From assembly GCA_016208105.1 (NCBI GenBank), contig JACQYS010000027.1, positions 62,001-126,000 of the forward strand: a stretch of DNA of 64,000 nucleotides. Reading direction: 5' to 3'. Positions 35,089 through 43,572 of this stretch are shown in pieces. The notes under the pieces were generated by a model. The model was not told the DNA's origin. It ran no database searches and saw only the letters and a list, made by a program, of their open reading frames with translations. Both the position numbers and the translations under genes were made by a program. Source of the DNA: Desulfovibrio sp. Lineage in GTDB: Bacteria > Desulfobacterota > Desulfovibrionia > Desulfovibrionales > Desulfovibrionaceae. How positions within the stretch are numbered: the first letter of the stretch is position 1; every line of letters starts with the position of its first letter.

Positions 35089-36384
35089 CTATATTTTGCT
35101 CCAATCTTCATCCAGAATGGTCCAGCCATCACCCGTCGGCCCGAAAACCATCCGCTTTCTTCCCTTGTCGGTGTTTCCGTCCTTGCTGGCGTATTCCTGA
35201 ATGAACTCGACCTTCACCCCGTCCTGAGCCAGGGAGAACTTCATGTCGCGAATGACCACTTTCTTGGGGGCTTTGTTGCCAGCCCAGAGCTGCTGCTTCT
35301 GTTCGCGTATGGAGGCCTTGCCCTTGCGGTCACCCTGAGTGGCGTTCTCGCCGTAAAACTGGATGTACTCGCTCAGTTTGCCCTTTTCCCAAGCTTGGCG
35401 CCAGGCTTCAACCGATTTGCTCACGTCGTCACGGACGCGTGACAGGTATTTGCCCTCCAGGCCAAGCGAGGTCTCGTCAAAATCCATTCCCACGATAACC
35501 AGCCGGCCCTGCTCGTTGCGCTGCCAGTACAAGCGCTTGATGCCCTCGCTGGTAAGGGTCGGGGAACGATAGAGCTGGCCGAAATAGGTGACCCAGTAGT
35601 CCGGACCTTGCACGGCCCGTACGTCCTCGATCAGCACATGAATCCAAGGCAGCTTGGCAAAGAGCTGGCGCTTGTGACCGCGATAGTTCTCAAAAGGCTC
35701 GCCGGAAGCGATGGCGAATTTGTTCGCGTCGTGGAAAGCGAAAAAATCTTCAGACTTGCGCGACCAGGCCTTGGCCCATTCCAGGGTGGCGGCGACAACT
35801 TCCTGGGCTTCCTTGGAGGCGGTTGGTGTGTCTTTGGCCCAATGAACCTCGTTGGCAATGACCACCGGGAGGATACGCTTGGTGAGCTGCGGGTCAAGCT
35901 CCTTGATGTCAGGATTATTGAGCGCCACGCAGCCACGGCTCTCATTGGGGGTGATGGGCCTGCCCCGGCCATGGATCCATATGCCGGAGCCCTTGCGCCC
36001 GTTTATGACATCAATGGGGTTGGGATAGTTGAGAGTAAAGGCCAGGTCGCCATAGAGGCCGAAATCGAGCCCACCCCCGATACGCTCCTTGATGAAGTAC
36101 ACTCCCTCGGGAGTCTTCAAGTCGCCCTCGCGCCATTTGGTGCCAGGTTCCTGGCCCGTGGTGCACGGCAGCTGCTTTATGGGCTGCAGAGGGCTTTTCT
36201 GCTCGAAAAACCAGAAGGTCTGGGAAGACTTGTCCACCGCCAGAAACCTCTGCGGGCCGTAGGGATCGGCCTTGAGATCGACGGTCCACCCCTCTCCGGC
36301 AGCGAATGCCGGGGCAAAGGACAAGCAAAGCAATGCGGCGACAACGAAACCGAGTGTGGATGATTTGGCGTTTGGCGCAGCCAC
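35089..36384 (-). CDS. L,D-transpeptidase-fold protein with NTF2-like tail, Csd6/Pgp2-like
   Basis: A 431-residue exported protein. Signal peptide at about residues 9-28 (VVAALLCLSFAPAFA). The YkuD catalytic domain carries the HGRGRP...ESRGCVALNN active site with the nucleophilic cysteine. The C-terminal ~230 residues contain two NTF2-like units, each starting with W-x-x-AW-x-x-K and ending with a segment like VIVGMDF or WTILDEDW. In Helicobacter Csd6 and Campylobacter Pgp2 this fold acts as an L,D-carboxypeptidase that trims tetrapeptides to tripeptides and controls helical shape. The start is a GTG with AAGGAGGAG eight bases upstream. It lies 42 bases after pyrE, and the next gene begins right after its stop. 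Confidence 0.85.
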   Translation of the reverse strand: MAAPNAKSSTLGFVVAALLCLSFAPAFAAGEGWTVDLKADPYGPQRFLAVDKSSQTFWFFEQKSPLQPIKQLPCTTGQEPGTKWREGDLKTPEGVYFIKERIGGGLDFGLYGDLAFTLNYPNPIDVINGRKGSGIWIHGRGRPITPNESRGCVALNNPDIKELDPQLTKRILPVVIANEVHWAKDTPTASKEAQEVVAATLEWAKAWSRKSEDFFAFHDANKFAIASGEPFENYRGHKRQLFAKLPWIHVLIEDVRAVQGPDYWVTYFGQLYRSPTLTSEGIKRLYWQRNEQGRLVIVGMDFDETSLGLEGKYLSRVRDDVSKSVEAWRQAWEKGKLSEYIQFYGENATQGDRKGKASIREQKQQLWAGNKAPKKVVIRDMKFSLAQDGVKVEFIQEYASKDGNTDKGRKRMVFGPTGDGWTILDEDWSKI

Positions 36385-36425
36385 GGTCTGGCTCCTCCTT
36401 GAGTCGACGGTGGTCTTGATCGAAC

Positions 36426-36977
36426 TCAAATCCCTTTGGCCGCTACGAGGTCGGCCCGGGTAAATATGGACTGCAGTTCGTACCCGGCAGCGGCCAGATT
36501 CTCCCGGCCGCCTTCCTGGCGGTCCAGCACGGCCAGCACGGCGACGATTTCGAGCCCCGCAGCGCGCACACGCTCGCACGCCTTGAGCAGAGTACCGCCG
36601 GTAGTGACGACATCCTCAAGCATGGCCACCTTGTCGCCTTGCTTGAAGTTGCCCAATCCTTCCAGGTACTGGTTGGTTCCATGGCCCTTGGCCTGCTTGC
36701 GGACAATGAAACCCGGCAGAGGGCGTTTGCCGATAAAGGACATGACCGTAACGGCGCTCACCAGGGGGTCGGCCCCCAAAGTCATGCCGCCTACGCCCTG
36801 CACGTCTATGCCCGAGAGCATCTCGCAGAACATGCTGCCGATGAGGAAGGAACCTTCGGGATGCAGTGCCGTGGGTTTGCAGTCGAAGTAGTAGTCGCTC
36901 TTGCGACCTGAAGTGAGGACGAAATCGCCCTCACGGTAGGATTTGTCGAGAATGATTTTGGCGAGCCGCTGTTTCAC
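36426..36977 (-). CDS. pyrE: orotate phosphoribosyltransferase
   Basis: Converts orotate and PRPP to OMP in pyrimidine synthesis. The 183-residue protein has the PRPP loop MLEDVVTTGGTLL and the N-terminal SGRKSDYYFD motif, at normal length. It overlaps purB by four bases (ATGA), so the two nucleotide genes are coupled. The Csd6-like gene follows 42 bases downstream. Confidence 0.95.
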   Translation of the reverse strand: MKQRLAKIILDKSYREGDFVLTSGRKSDYYFDCKPTALHPEGSFLIGSMFCEMLSGIDVQGVGGMTLGADPLVSAVTVMSFIGKRPLPGFIVRKQAKGHGTNQYLEGLGNFKQGDKVAMLEDVVTTGGTLLKACERVRAAGLEIVAVLAVLDRQEGGRENLAAAGYELQSIFTRADLVAAKGI

Positions 36978-38269
36978 GCCCCGAACACCCTTTTGTAGAT
37001 GGCCGCCTCCTGATTGAGGAAATTGGCCGGATTGAACAGTTCGTCCAGCTTGCTTTCGCCTAATGTGCTGGCGATGGCCGTATCATGGCGGACCTCATCC
37101 GGGAAGAGCTTTTTTTCCGTCCAGCAGCGCATGGCCACGGCCTGCACGCTCTCGTAGGCCGCCTGGCGGTCCATTCCAGCGTCGATGAGGGCCAGCAGGA
37201 TCGCCTGCGAGAAGAACAGTCCGTAGGACCCCCAGAGGTTGCGCTCCATGTTCTCGGGAATGATGCGCAGCCCGGAGAGCAGGTTGGCCAGGCGGTGGAG
37301 CATGTAGTCGGCCAGGATCGTGGAGTCCGGCATAATGACGCGCTCAACCGAAGAATGGGAGATGTCGCGCTCGTGCCACAGGGCCATGTTTTCCATGGAT
37401 GCCAGCGCATTGGTGCGCAAAAGCCTGGAAAGCCCGGCCAGGTTTTCGGCGGAAATGGGGTTCTTCTTGTGGGGCATGGCCGAAGAGCCTTTCTGGCCCT
37501 TTCCGAAGCCCTCTTCCACTTCGAGCACCTCGGTGCGCTGGAGATGGCGCAGCTCAACGCAGATGCGCTCCACACCGCCGCCCAAAAGGCCCAGCGCAGT
37601 GAAGAATTCGGCATGCCGGTCCCGCTGCACGATCTGGGTGGACACCGGATCAGGGATAAGCCCCAAGATGGCGCAGGCCCTCTCCTCCAATTCAGGGGAA
37701 AGATAGACGTAGGTGCCAACCGCGCCGGAAATCTTGCCCACGGCCACGGACTCCACGGCTCTGGCCACGCGCTCCCTATGGCGGCAAAATTCCGCGTAGA
37801 ACACCGTCATCTTGAGCCCGAAACTGGTGGGCTCCGCATGGATGCCGTGGGTGCGGCCCATGCACAAACGGCCCCTGTGGGCAAGAGCCATTTCCTTGAG
37901 CACCCCTATCAACCTGTCGATGCCTTCGAGTATTTTAAGGCCTGCGCGCTTGAGCAAAAGACCGTTGGCCGTGTCCACGATGTCCGAACTGGTGCACCCC
38001 AGGTGGATGAAGCGCGCCGAAGGGCCCACGATCTCTTCCACATTGGTGAGAAACGCGATGACGTCGTGCCGGGTGCGCTCCTCGATCTCGAGGATGCGGT
38101 CCACGTCGATGTCCGCCTTGGTGCGGATGGTCTCCATGTCAGTGGCAGGAATCCTACCCATGGCATGCCATGCCTCGCAAACAGCGAGCTCGACTTCCAG
38201 CCAAGCCCTGAACCTGTTTTCAAGGCTCCAGAGCCGGCCCATTTCCGGGCGGGTGTAGCGTTCGATCAT
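36974..38269 (-). CDS. purB: adenylosuccinate lyase
   Basis: Acts twice in purine synthesis (SAICAR to AICAR, adenylosuccinate to AMP). The 431-residue protein has the signature GSSAMPHKKNPI, the HLGCTSSDIVDT and RTHGIHAEPTSFG regions with active-site His, at the standard bacterial length. It is the first gene of an operon that continues through pyrE and three wall-related genes, with a terminator from fmdB just upstream. Confidence 0.96.
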   Translation of the reverse strand: MIERYTRPEMGRLWSLENRFRAWLEVELAVCEAWHAMGRIPATDMETIRTKADIDVDRILEIEERTRHDVIAFLTNVEEIVGPSARFIHLGCTSSDIVDTANGLLLKRAGLKILEGIDRLIGVLKEMALAHRGRLCMGRTHGIHAEPTSFGLKMTVFYAEFCRHRERVARAVESVAVGKISGAVGTYVYLSPELEERACAILGLIPDPVSTQIVQRDRHAEFFTALGLLGGGVERICVELRHLQRTEVLEVEEGFGKGQKGSSAMPHKKNPISAENLAGLSRLLRTNALASMENMALWHERDISHSSVERVIMPDSTILADYMLHRLANLLSGLRIIPENMERNLWGSYGLFFSQAILLALIDAGMDRQAAYESVQAVAMRCWTEKKLFPDEVRHDTAIASTLGESKLDELFNPANFLNQEAAIYKRVFGA

Positions 38270-38317
38270 GTATTTGGCGTGGGGTTAGGATGGACCCGGT
38301 TTCCGGGCCAAAAACAA

Positions 38318-38341
38318 GCAAGGCAGCCGAAGCTGCCTTGC
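38318..38341 (-). terminator. intrinsic terminator of fmdB
   Basis: GCAAGGCAG and CTGCCTTGC pair around a six-base loop, 11 bases after the fmdB stop. Read on the minus strand the stem is followed by TTGTTTTTGG. It separates fmdB from purB. Confidence 0.8.
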
Positions 38342-38351
38342 AAGGGCCTTG

Positions 38352-38648
38352 TCAGTTGGAACAGCCTCCCGAGGCGCAGGAAGCAGCACATGGCTTCACT
38401 TCCGGCTTGGCTTCCGGCTTTGGAGCCGGCGCGGCCTCGGCGGTAGCGGATTCCGTTTTCGCAGAGGAAGGTTTGGAATACGCATCGGAATACCAGCCCC
38501 CTCCCTTCAACACGAAGGAGGAGCTGGAAATAAGACGTTCGGCCTTGCCACCGCAGACAGGACAAGGGACTTTGCGCTCGGCGAAGTCCTTCTGCCATTC
38601 CTCGAAAGTCTGCTGGCATTCCTGGCAGCGATATTCGTAGATGGGCAT
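38352..38648 (-). CDS. FmdB-family zinc-ribbon protein
   Basis: A 98-residue protein with the FmdB motif at the start (MPIYEYRCQECQQTF, then CPVCGG), a compact zinc ribbon. The remainder is a Pro/Ala/Lys-rich linker, with a C-terminal cysteine cluster CAASCASGGCSN that could bind a second metal. FmdB-like proteins are regulators or metal chaperones of unclear role. I start at the ATG with AAGGAGG upstream (a longer in-frame start exists eight codons before). It is transcribed away from the tiny basic gene upstream. Confidence 0.85.
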   Translation of the reverse strand: MPIYEYRCQECQQTFEEWQKDFAERKVPCPVCGGKAERLISSSSFVLKGGGWYSDAYSKPSSAKTESATAEAAPAPKPEAKPEVKPCAASCASGGCSN

Positions 38649-38724
38649 GACTGCCTCCTTAACGACGCTCAAATCGGAACAGCTCTTGAAGTATGATTCG
38701 CAGGAGCTGTTGTCAAATACTCGG

Positions 38725-38835
38725 CTAGGCCTTTTTTGCGGCCTTTGCTTCGCGCACGCGTTCTTTCAGGCGCTCCTGACGACGCTTGCGGCGGCGGTCC
38801 AATTCTTTCTTGCGCTCGATTTTCTTGTGAGCCAT
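38725..38835 (-). CDS. 36-residue very basic protein
   Basis: A short open frame beginning MAHKKIERKKELDRRRKRRQ with 20 or so Lys/Arg residues and a Glu pattern typical of one long helix, ending AKAAKKA. The ATG has GGAGGAACGACC upstream. It resembles small basic nucleic-acid or ribosome-associated proteins, but it matches no family I can name. It sits 76 bases upstream of fmdB, same strand, and may be co-transcribed. Confidence 0.55.
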   Translation of the reverse strand: MAHKKIERKKELDRRRKRRQERLKERVREAKAAKKA

Positions 38836-38933
38836 GGGTCGTTCCTCCTGGCGGTATACGCTCGAAAAGAAACCCCCTAATTGTTTGACCCAAGTCTGTC
38901 CAGGTGTTTTTTTCCTCGAAAACGGCTACCACC

Positions 38934-41699
38934 ATGGTCATGAGCAATTCCCGTGCCCGTATTGTCCTGCTCCTCGTGGTAGCGGCCACGGCCTTGGCCA
39001 TCCGGCTGGCCTGGCTGGAATCGACCTCGCTCTGGTGGGACGAATTCGTGACCCTGGGACGGGCCAAGCTCGGATTGTCCGAAATATGGAGAAACCTTTC
39101 CTACCAGGGGCCGTCCGATTCCTCGCTCGACTCCTCACCCCCACTTTTACACTTCATTCTTCACGCCGTTCTGGCCGCAGGGGGGGCTTCGGAAACATGG
39201 GTGAAGCTTCCTAGCGTCGTTTTCGGGGCACTCACGGTGCTTGTCCTCTATCCCCTGGGCACCAGGCTTTTCGGAGGGAGGGCGGGGCTCTATGCATCCG
39301 CCCTGCTCGGGTTCTCGATCTACCATCTCCATTACAGCCGCGAGGCCCGCCCCTATTCGCTCTACCTGCTTCTTGCCGCCAGCTCTCTGTGGCTTTTGCT
39401 GAGAGCCCTGGAGCTGAACCGGACCAGGGATTGGGCCGCCTACACCCTCGCGGCCGCCGTAACGCTCTATGCGTCGTACCTTGGGGGGGCAAGCCTTGCC
39501 GCGCAAGGCGTGTACTTCGCCTATTTGACTCTCTCCCGCCGGCTGACAAAAGGTCGTTTCCTGCCGGCCGCAGTCAGCATGGCCGCAGCGGCCGCAGCCT
39601 ATGCCCCCTGGCTCCCGGGGCATCTGTTCCACATGCGGCTGATCTATTCGCCGCAATCGGACATGGGCCTTACCTGGGATTTTTTATCGCGAGCCCTGTT
39701 GGAATTCACCACCCAGAGTACATTATACTTGGCCTGCGCCTGTTTCGGATCATTCGTGGGGCTTTGGCGAAACAAAGACGGGCTCGCGCTTCTTATCTTC
39801 TGGCTCCTCTTTCCTGTGGCCACGGCCATGCTTCTGAAAACTGGCATAGCTGTGAATCCCCGGTACCTCATCAATTTCGTTCCAGGGCTGGCTTTGCTGG
39901 CCGGAGCTGGCCTGGACGGCCTGGTGAAAGGGCTCTCCATCGGCCTGCCAAGCCGCGCCGCCGCGCTTCTCGGGCTTTTCGCCGCCATCGGCCTCTCCTG
40001 GCCCAGCCTTACCGGGCTGTCGGACTACTACCGCCGCGACCAGCACTCCGTCCGTGAAGACCTTCTGGATATTGCCGAAAACTCCCCGGGCATCGATGCG
40101 CTGGCTTTTGCCCGCAACCGTCACATCAAGGTATTCGCCCGTTGGTATCTGCGGGATATCTACGGCGATCTGCGTGATAGCGGCGATTTGCGCTACAAAA
40201 GGGTGATGCTCCTTAGCGGCCGGGATTTTCTTCCCGAGGGCCTGGGCCAGCCTGAACGGTTTGGAGACCTCTACGGCTTCCGCCTCGGACTTCTCAACCT
40301 GAGCCCGCTTGCGGCAGTCAACACCTACAAGATGAATTTCTCGGACATGAGTTTCTACCGGGAGGCGGCGCAGTGGAACAATGTCGGACCCGACCTGTTT
40401 CAGAAAACGCTCAGCCTCTACGATCCGGAACGCCCAGGCCGGGCTCTCTGGCGCTTTAGAGCGCCCGAAGGCGGATTTACGGGCGATATCCCCGCGCGCT
40501 GCCTGCTGCGGCTTACCCGCAGCCAGGCCACGCCCCCTCCCGACGCCACTGTAACCGTCGTGGCCGGAGACAGTCCCGAGAGGCTCGCCACACTGCGCAC
40601 ATTCTCCCAGGCTGATTTCGCTGGTACCGGTCTGGATATTCGCCTGAGCATCCCGAAACCTGCGGGAGACGAGCTGACCTTTGGCTTTCTTCTTGAGCCC
40701 GGGACGGTCCACGGCGGCATCGACCTGGTAACCATGGAAATCTTCTTCCCCGACCGTCCTGGTTCGCCGCAGCTCATGGCCAGCTCCCTTGAGGGAAAAG
40801 CGGACATAGTCCCCTGGAAACCAGGAACCGTGCGCCTGGGCGATTCTTCACTGTACGGCTTCGCCAGCAACGACCCCTTGCTTCAGGCCTTCCTGGCGGA
40901 GAATCCAAACATCGCTCCCGTGGCTTCCTTACCCGGCTTGAGCCTGTACGATCCCGCCCTTGCCCGGCCCTGGTTTGCCCTTCCCGATACTCGCGAGGTG
41001 CTCATGCCCCAGGAGACCAAGGGGCTCCTGGTCTCCGGGGCCATGTCCGGGCAAAGTCTGAACCTTGGGAAAACGGCATTGGAGCTTCCATTCGATGCCC
41101 CTCCCGGATCGACCCTGGCGCTCAATCCAGGCGGCCGCGGCAGGCTCTGGGCAACACAGGATTATTCCGTTGGCCCCGGGGCCGCGTTTTCCAGTTTCAA
41201 CATCACAGCTGGGCCAGAAGGCCCGTGTCTTACCTGTGCCAATGAAAACAGCTGCTTCATCACCTACGCCCTGCGTTCGCGCCTTCCGGTACGGGAAGTG
41301 CGGTTGGTCTATTGCCCGGAAGCTTACGGCGAACCCGGCATGGAAAACGGGGTGCGCCTCTCATTCTCCACGGACGGCAACTCCTACAGAACGCTCGACT
41401 CCTTTACTGTTGCGGAATCGGAACTGTGGGAAGGCAAGAAACGCCGGATTTCCCGGACCACCCTGGACAAGCCTTCGGAGCGCATCTACCTGCGATTCGA
41501 ACTCAGCAGCAGCAAGGCCCGCCTCTGGGCAGGGCCTGGCTATCCCATGCGGATAGACGCTTGGCTTGACCCGGCCCAGATCATCCCCATGAAGCCTTTC
41601 GCATCCCCCTTCTCTCTCTCCAAAGGCGCTGGCCCCCTTCGCCTCTACCTCTCAACCAAACCTCTTGAAGACCTGGACCGGCTCCTGGCCCCGCACTAA
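38934..41699 (+). CDS. GT39/ArnT-like glycosyltransferase with large periplasmic tail
   Basis: A ~920-residue inner-membrane GT-C enzyme. The first half has about ten membrane segments and the catalytic acidic motif LWWDEFVTLG, plus SREARPYSLYLL in the second loop, both as in the other family member at 15.8 kb. The second half (residues ~460 on) is a very large periplasmic beta-rich domain; its end (VREVRLVYCPEAYGEP, LWEGKKRRISRTTLD, RIYLRFEL) looks like a discoidin/carbohydrate-binding sandwich. It probably glycosylates a surface polymer. The start lies at one of three close ATGs (38904, 38934, 38940), with no decisive ribosome site. A Sel1-like gene follows 9 bases downstream. Confidence 0.82.
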   Translation: MVMSNSRARIVLLLVVAATALAIRLAWLESTSLWWDEFVTLGRAKLGLSEIWRNLSYQGPSDSSLDSSPPLLHFILHAVLAAGGASETWVKLPSVVFGALTVLVLYPLGTRLFGGRAGLYASALLGFSIYHLHYSREARPYSLYLLLAASSLWLLLRALELNRTRDWAAYTLAAAVTLYASYLGGASLAAQGVYFAYLTLSRRLTKGRFLPAAVSMAAAAAAYAPWLPGHLFHMRLIYSPQSDMGLTWDFLSRALLEFTTQSTLYLACACFGSFVGLWRNKDGLALLIFWLLFPVATAMLLKTGIAVNPRYLINFVPGLALLAGAGLDGLVKGLSIGLPSRAAALLGLFAAIGLSWPSLTGLSDYYRRDQHSVREDLLDIAENSPGIDALAFARNRHIKVFARWYLRDIYGDLRDSGDLRYKRVMLLSGRDFLPEGLGQPERFGDLYGFRLGLLNLSPLAAVNTYKMNFSDMSFYREAAQWNNVGPDLFQKTLSLYDPERPGRALWRFRAPEGGFTGDIPARCLLRLTRSQATPPPDATVTVVAGDSPERLATLRTFSQADFAGTGLDIRLSIPKPAGDELTFGFLLEPGTVHGGIDLVTMEIFFPDRPGSPQLMASSLEGKADIVPWKPGTVRLGDSSLYGFASNDPLLQAFLAENPNIAPVASLPGLSLYDPALARPWFALPDTREVLMPQETKGLLVSGAMSGQSLNLGKTALELPFDAPPGSTLALNPGGRGRLWATQDYSVGPGAAFSSFNITAGPEGPCLTCANENSCFITYALRSRLPVREVRLVYCPEAYGEPGMENGVRLSFSTDGNSYRTLDSFTVAESELWEGKKRRISRTTLDKPSERIYLRFELSSSKARLWAGPGYPMRIDAWLDPAQIIPMKPFASPFSLSKGAGPLRLYLSTKPLEDLDRLLAPH

Positions 41700-41708
41700 G
41701 GCACAACC

Positions 41709-42134
41709 ATGCATCCTGTTACTTCCCACTCCCGGCACACTGTTTTGAGCGTGGTTATTCTTGCTCTATCCCTTTTTTCCCTGCCGGTTTCCGCTGCAAC
41801 ACCCGGCGACCTCTTTGCCGAAGGATACAGGCATCTTACCGGGCAAGGCCAGCCTCGGGACGCAACCATGGCGGCGTCCTTATTTCTTGAAGCTGCACAG
41901 GCCGGCGAGCCCCAGGCTCAATACCAGCTTGGAGTGATGTACATGGATGGGCTGGGAGTGCCGACGGACTCGCTTTGGGCGTATTTCTGGCTGAGCCGGG
42001 CGATCCAAAATCCAGGTCTGCCGGATTTGGCCAGGGAGCAGGCGCGCGGTCGACTGGACGCCCTCAGGAAACAGCTTTCGGCAGACCAAAAAAGGCGGTT
42101 GGGGCTGAGCAACGATGAGACCAGAATCCCTTAA
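41709..42134 (+). CDS. exported Sel1-repeat protein
   Basis: A 141-residue protein with a signal peptide (VVILALSLFSLPVSA) and about two Sel1/TPR-like repeats: FAEGYRHLTGQGQPRDATMAASLFLEAAQAG and AQYQLGVMYMDGLGVPTDSLWAYFWLSRAI. Sel1 repeats are protein-protein scaffolds. It sits 9 bases after the large GT39 gene, so it is probably co-translated with it, and may hold the enzyme to an envelope partner. Confidence 0.85.
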   Translation: MHPVTSHSRHTVLSVVILALSLFSLPVSAATPGDLFAEGYRHLTGQGQPRDATMAASLFLEAAQAGEPQAQYQLGVMYMDGLGVPTDSLWAYFWLSRAIQNPGLPDLAREQARGRLDALRKQLSADQKRRLGLSNDETRIP

Positions 42135-42168
42135 ATCCAAAGGCCTTTCCCCTTGAACCATCAAAAAA

Positions 42169-42198
42169 CGGGATCCACCGTTTTTCCGGTGAATCCCG
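42169..42198 (-). terminator. intrinsic terminator of the HcyBio gene
   Basis: CGGGATCCACCG pairs with CGGTGAATCCCG around TTTTTC. On the minus strand it is followed by TTTTTTGATGG, a strong T-run. Convergent with the Sel1 gene, it can serve both sides. A second GC-rich hairpin sits at 42217-42241. Confidence 0.85.
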
Positions 42199-42216
42199 CG
42201 AAGCATAATGCCGGGT

Positions 42217-42241
42217 CCAGGGGGAGATGCCTCCCCCCTGG
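42217..42241 (-). terminator. second GC-rich hairpin downstream of HcyBio
   Basis: CCAGGGGGAG and CTCCCCCCTGG can pair around a short ATG loop with one bulge. No T-run follows on either strand, so it is more likely an RNA-stabilising structure or part of a double terminator. Confidence 0.4.
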
Positions 42242-42262
42242 TCGCCGAAGGCATCTTAACTG

Positions 42263-43426
42263 TTATTCGGATATAATCCTGTCCTGCGGTTCGGTGAGCA
42301 TAAACTCGCCCTTTTCTATCTTCCCCTTTAATTCCTGAGCTATCTCCAAAGACAGGGCGTAGCTGGTCAGAGGGACGGTTCGGACCTTTTGGCCGTTCAC
42401 GTCTATCTCACCGCTTTTGAGTTCAGCGAATGTTGGTTGAGCCAGGACATTGTTCACGCCGTTCGGATAATCCTGCCCGTAGTCTCGCACGGGCATGGTG
42501 ATGTCCGCGTCGGAGACGCCTGTGAAAAAGGCCATGTCCTCATCCAAAATGGGAATTGGAATGCCCACGCCCACATTGAGCGAGCAGCCGTAGCCCAGGA
42601 TGGAAACACCTCGAACCCATTTGGGGCTCATGGCCTTCATGTCGCCTTTGAGCATGAGCGTTCCGGAGGCGGTGAGCGGAATTCCCCGTTCGTTTCGAGC
42701 TGGTTTCGGGTTATGCTGCGTGCCCGCGCCGATCACCCAGCCCGTTCCGCCGCCGAGCCAGATTTTGGTCCCAAGGCCAATGGTGCGCAGATAGGGATCG
42801 TTGAACAACGGCGAGAGCTGCCCGGCTGTGGCGTAGTTGGCGTTTCGCATGGTGGGCTTGAGCGGGCCCATGTACGTGTAGATGACGCGGCTGCCTGTGT
42901 TCACGGCCACGTTGTAGCTCTGGTAGCAGTTTCGAGGATTCAACAGCTCCGCGTATTTCAAGTCCGCCAGAGTGACCGACTTGTCCAGTTCGCGCCTGGG
43001 GTAGCAGTCCGTGCCGTAGGCTGTGGCCTTGAGCCTGACGGCCTTGCCCCGCAAAAGCTCCTCGATCACATGGCCGCCGCCGTACAGGAATCTGCCGGGA
43101 TAGACCTTGTTCAGAGGGTCGTCCTCCCGGGGCTCTGTGCAACCGAGATAGGCGTCCACCGCAGCGAGACCGGCATAACAGGGCACACCGTTCAGCCATA
43201 CCTGCGAAGCCTTGATGGTCGGCGGCTCCTGGCCGAAATTGAAAAGCATCCCGGAAGAGCACATGGGTGAAAACGTACCCGTGGTGACCACGTCCACGTC
43301 TTTGGCAGCCGCGGTTTTCCCTTTCCGGCGCACTTCTTCCACCATCTCCTCGGCTGTGAGAATGACGGCTTTGCCTTTTTTTATCCGCTCATTGATCTCG
43401 CGGATGGTTTTGTGAACCTTCACCAT
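42263..43426 (-). CDS. homocysteine biosynthesis protein, DUF39/HcyBio family
   Basis: A 387-residue protein of the family that, in Desulfovibrio and methanogens, makes homocysteine from aspartate semialdehyde and sulfide without O-acylated intermediates. Conserved parts visible: DVVTTGTFSPMCSSG near the start, PCYAGLAAVDAYLG, LNPRNCYQSYNVAVN and GAGTQHNPKPARNERGIP. In studied organisms a ferredoxin/NIL-domain partner is usually encoded next to it; none is present within the window near it. I start at the ATG with AGGGAGG upstream. It is divergent from dnaA, with 145 bases between them. Confidence 0.9.
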   Translation of the reverse strand: MVKVHKTIREINERIKKGKAVILTAEEMVEEVRRKGKTAAAKDVDVVTTGTFSPMCSSGMLFNFGQEPPTIKASQVWLNGVPCYAGLAAVDAYLGCTEPREDDPLNKVYPGRFLYGGGHVIEELLRGKAVRLKATAYGTDCYPRRELDKSVTLADLKYAELLNPRNCYQSYNVAVNTGSRVIYTYMGPLKPTMRNANYATAGQLSPLFNDPYLRTIGLGTKIWLGGGTGWVIGAGTQHNPKPARNERGIPLTASGTLMLKGDMKAMSPKWVRGVSILGYGCSLNVGVGIPIPILDEDMAFFTGVSDADITMPVRDYGQDYPNGVNNVLAQPTFAELKSGEIDVNGQKVRTVPLTSYALSLEIAQELKGKIEKGEFMLTEPQDRIISE

Positions 43427-43572
43427 GGCTTTCAGCCTCCCTAAGAAGAAAAGACGCGGCATCATGGCCAAAAACAGATGGCTTGGCAATACGCTCCCGG
43501 GCGCGGTTGAATCCGGTTCATTTTTGGTCTAGCTTTTACCCATCCTCGGAATAGCTCTATCCAACACCCACA

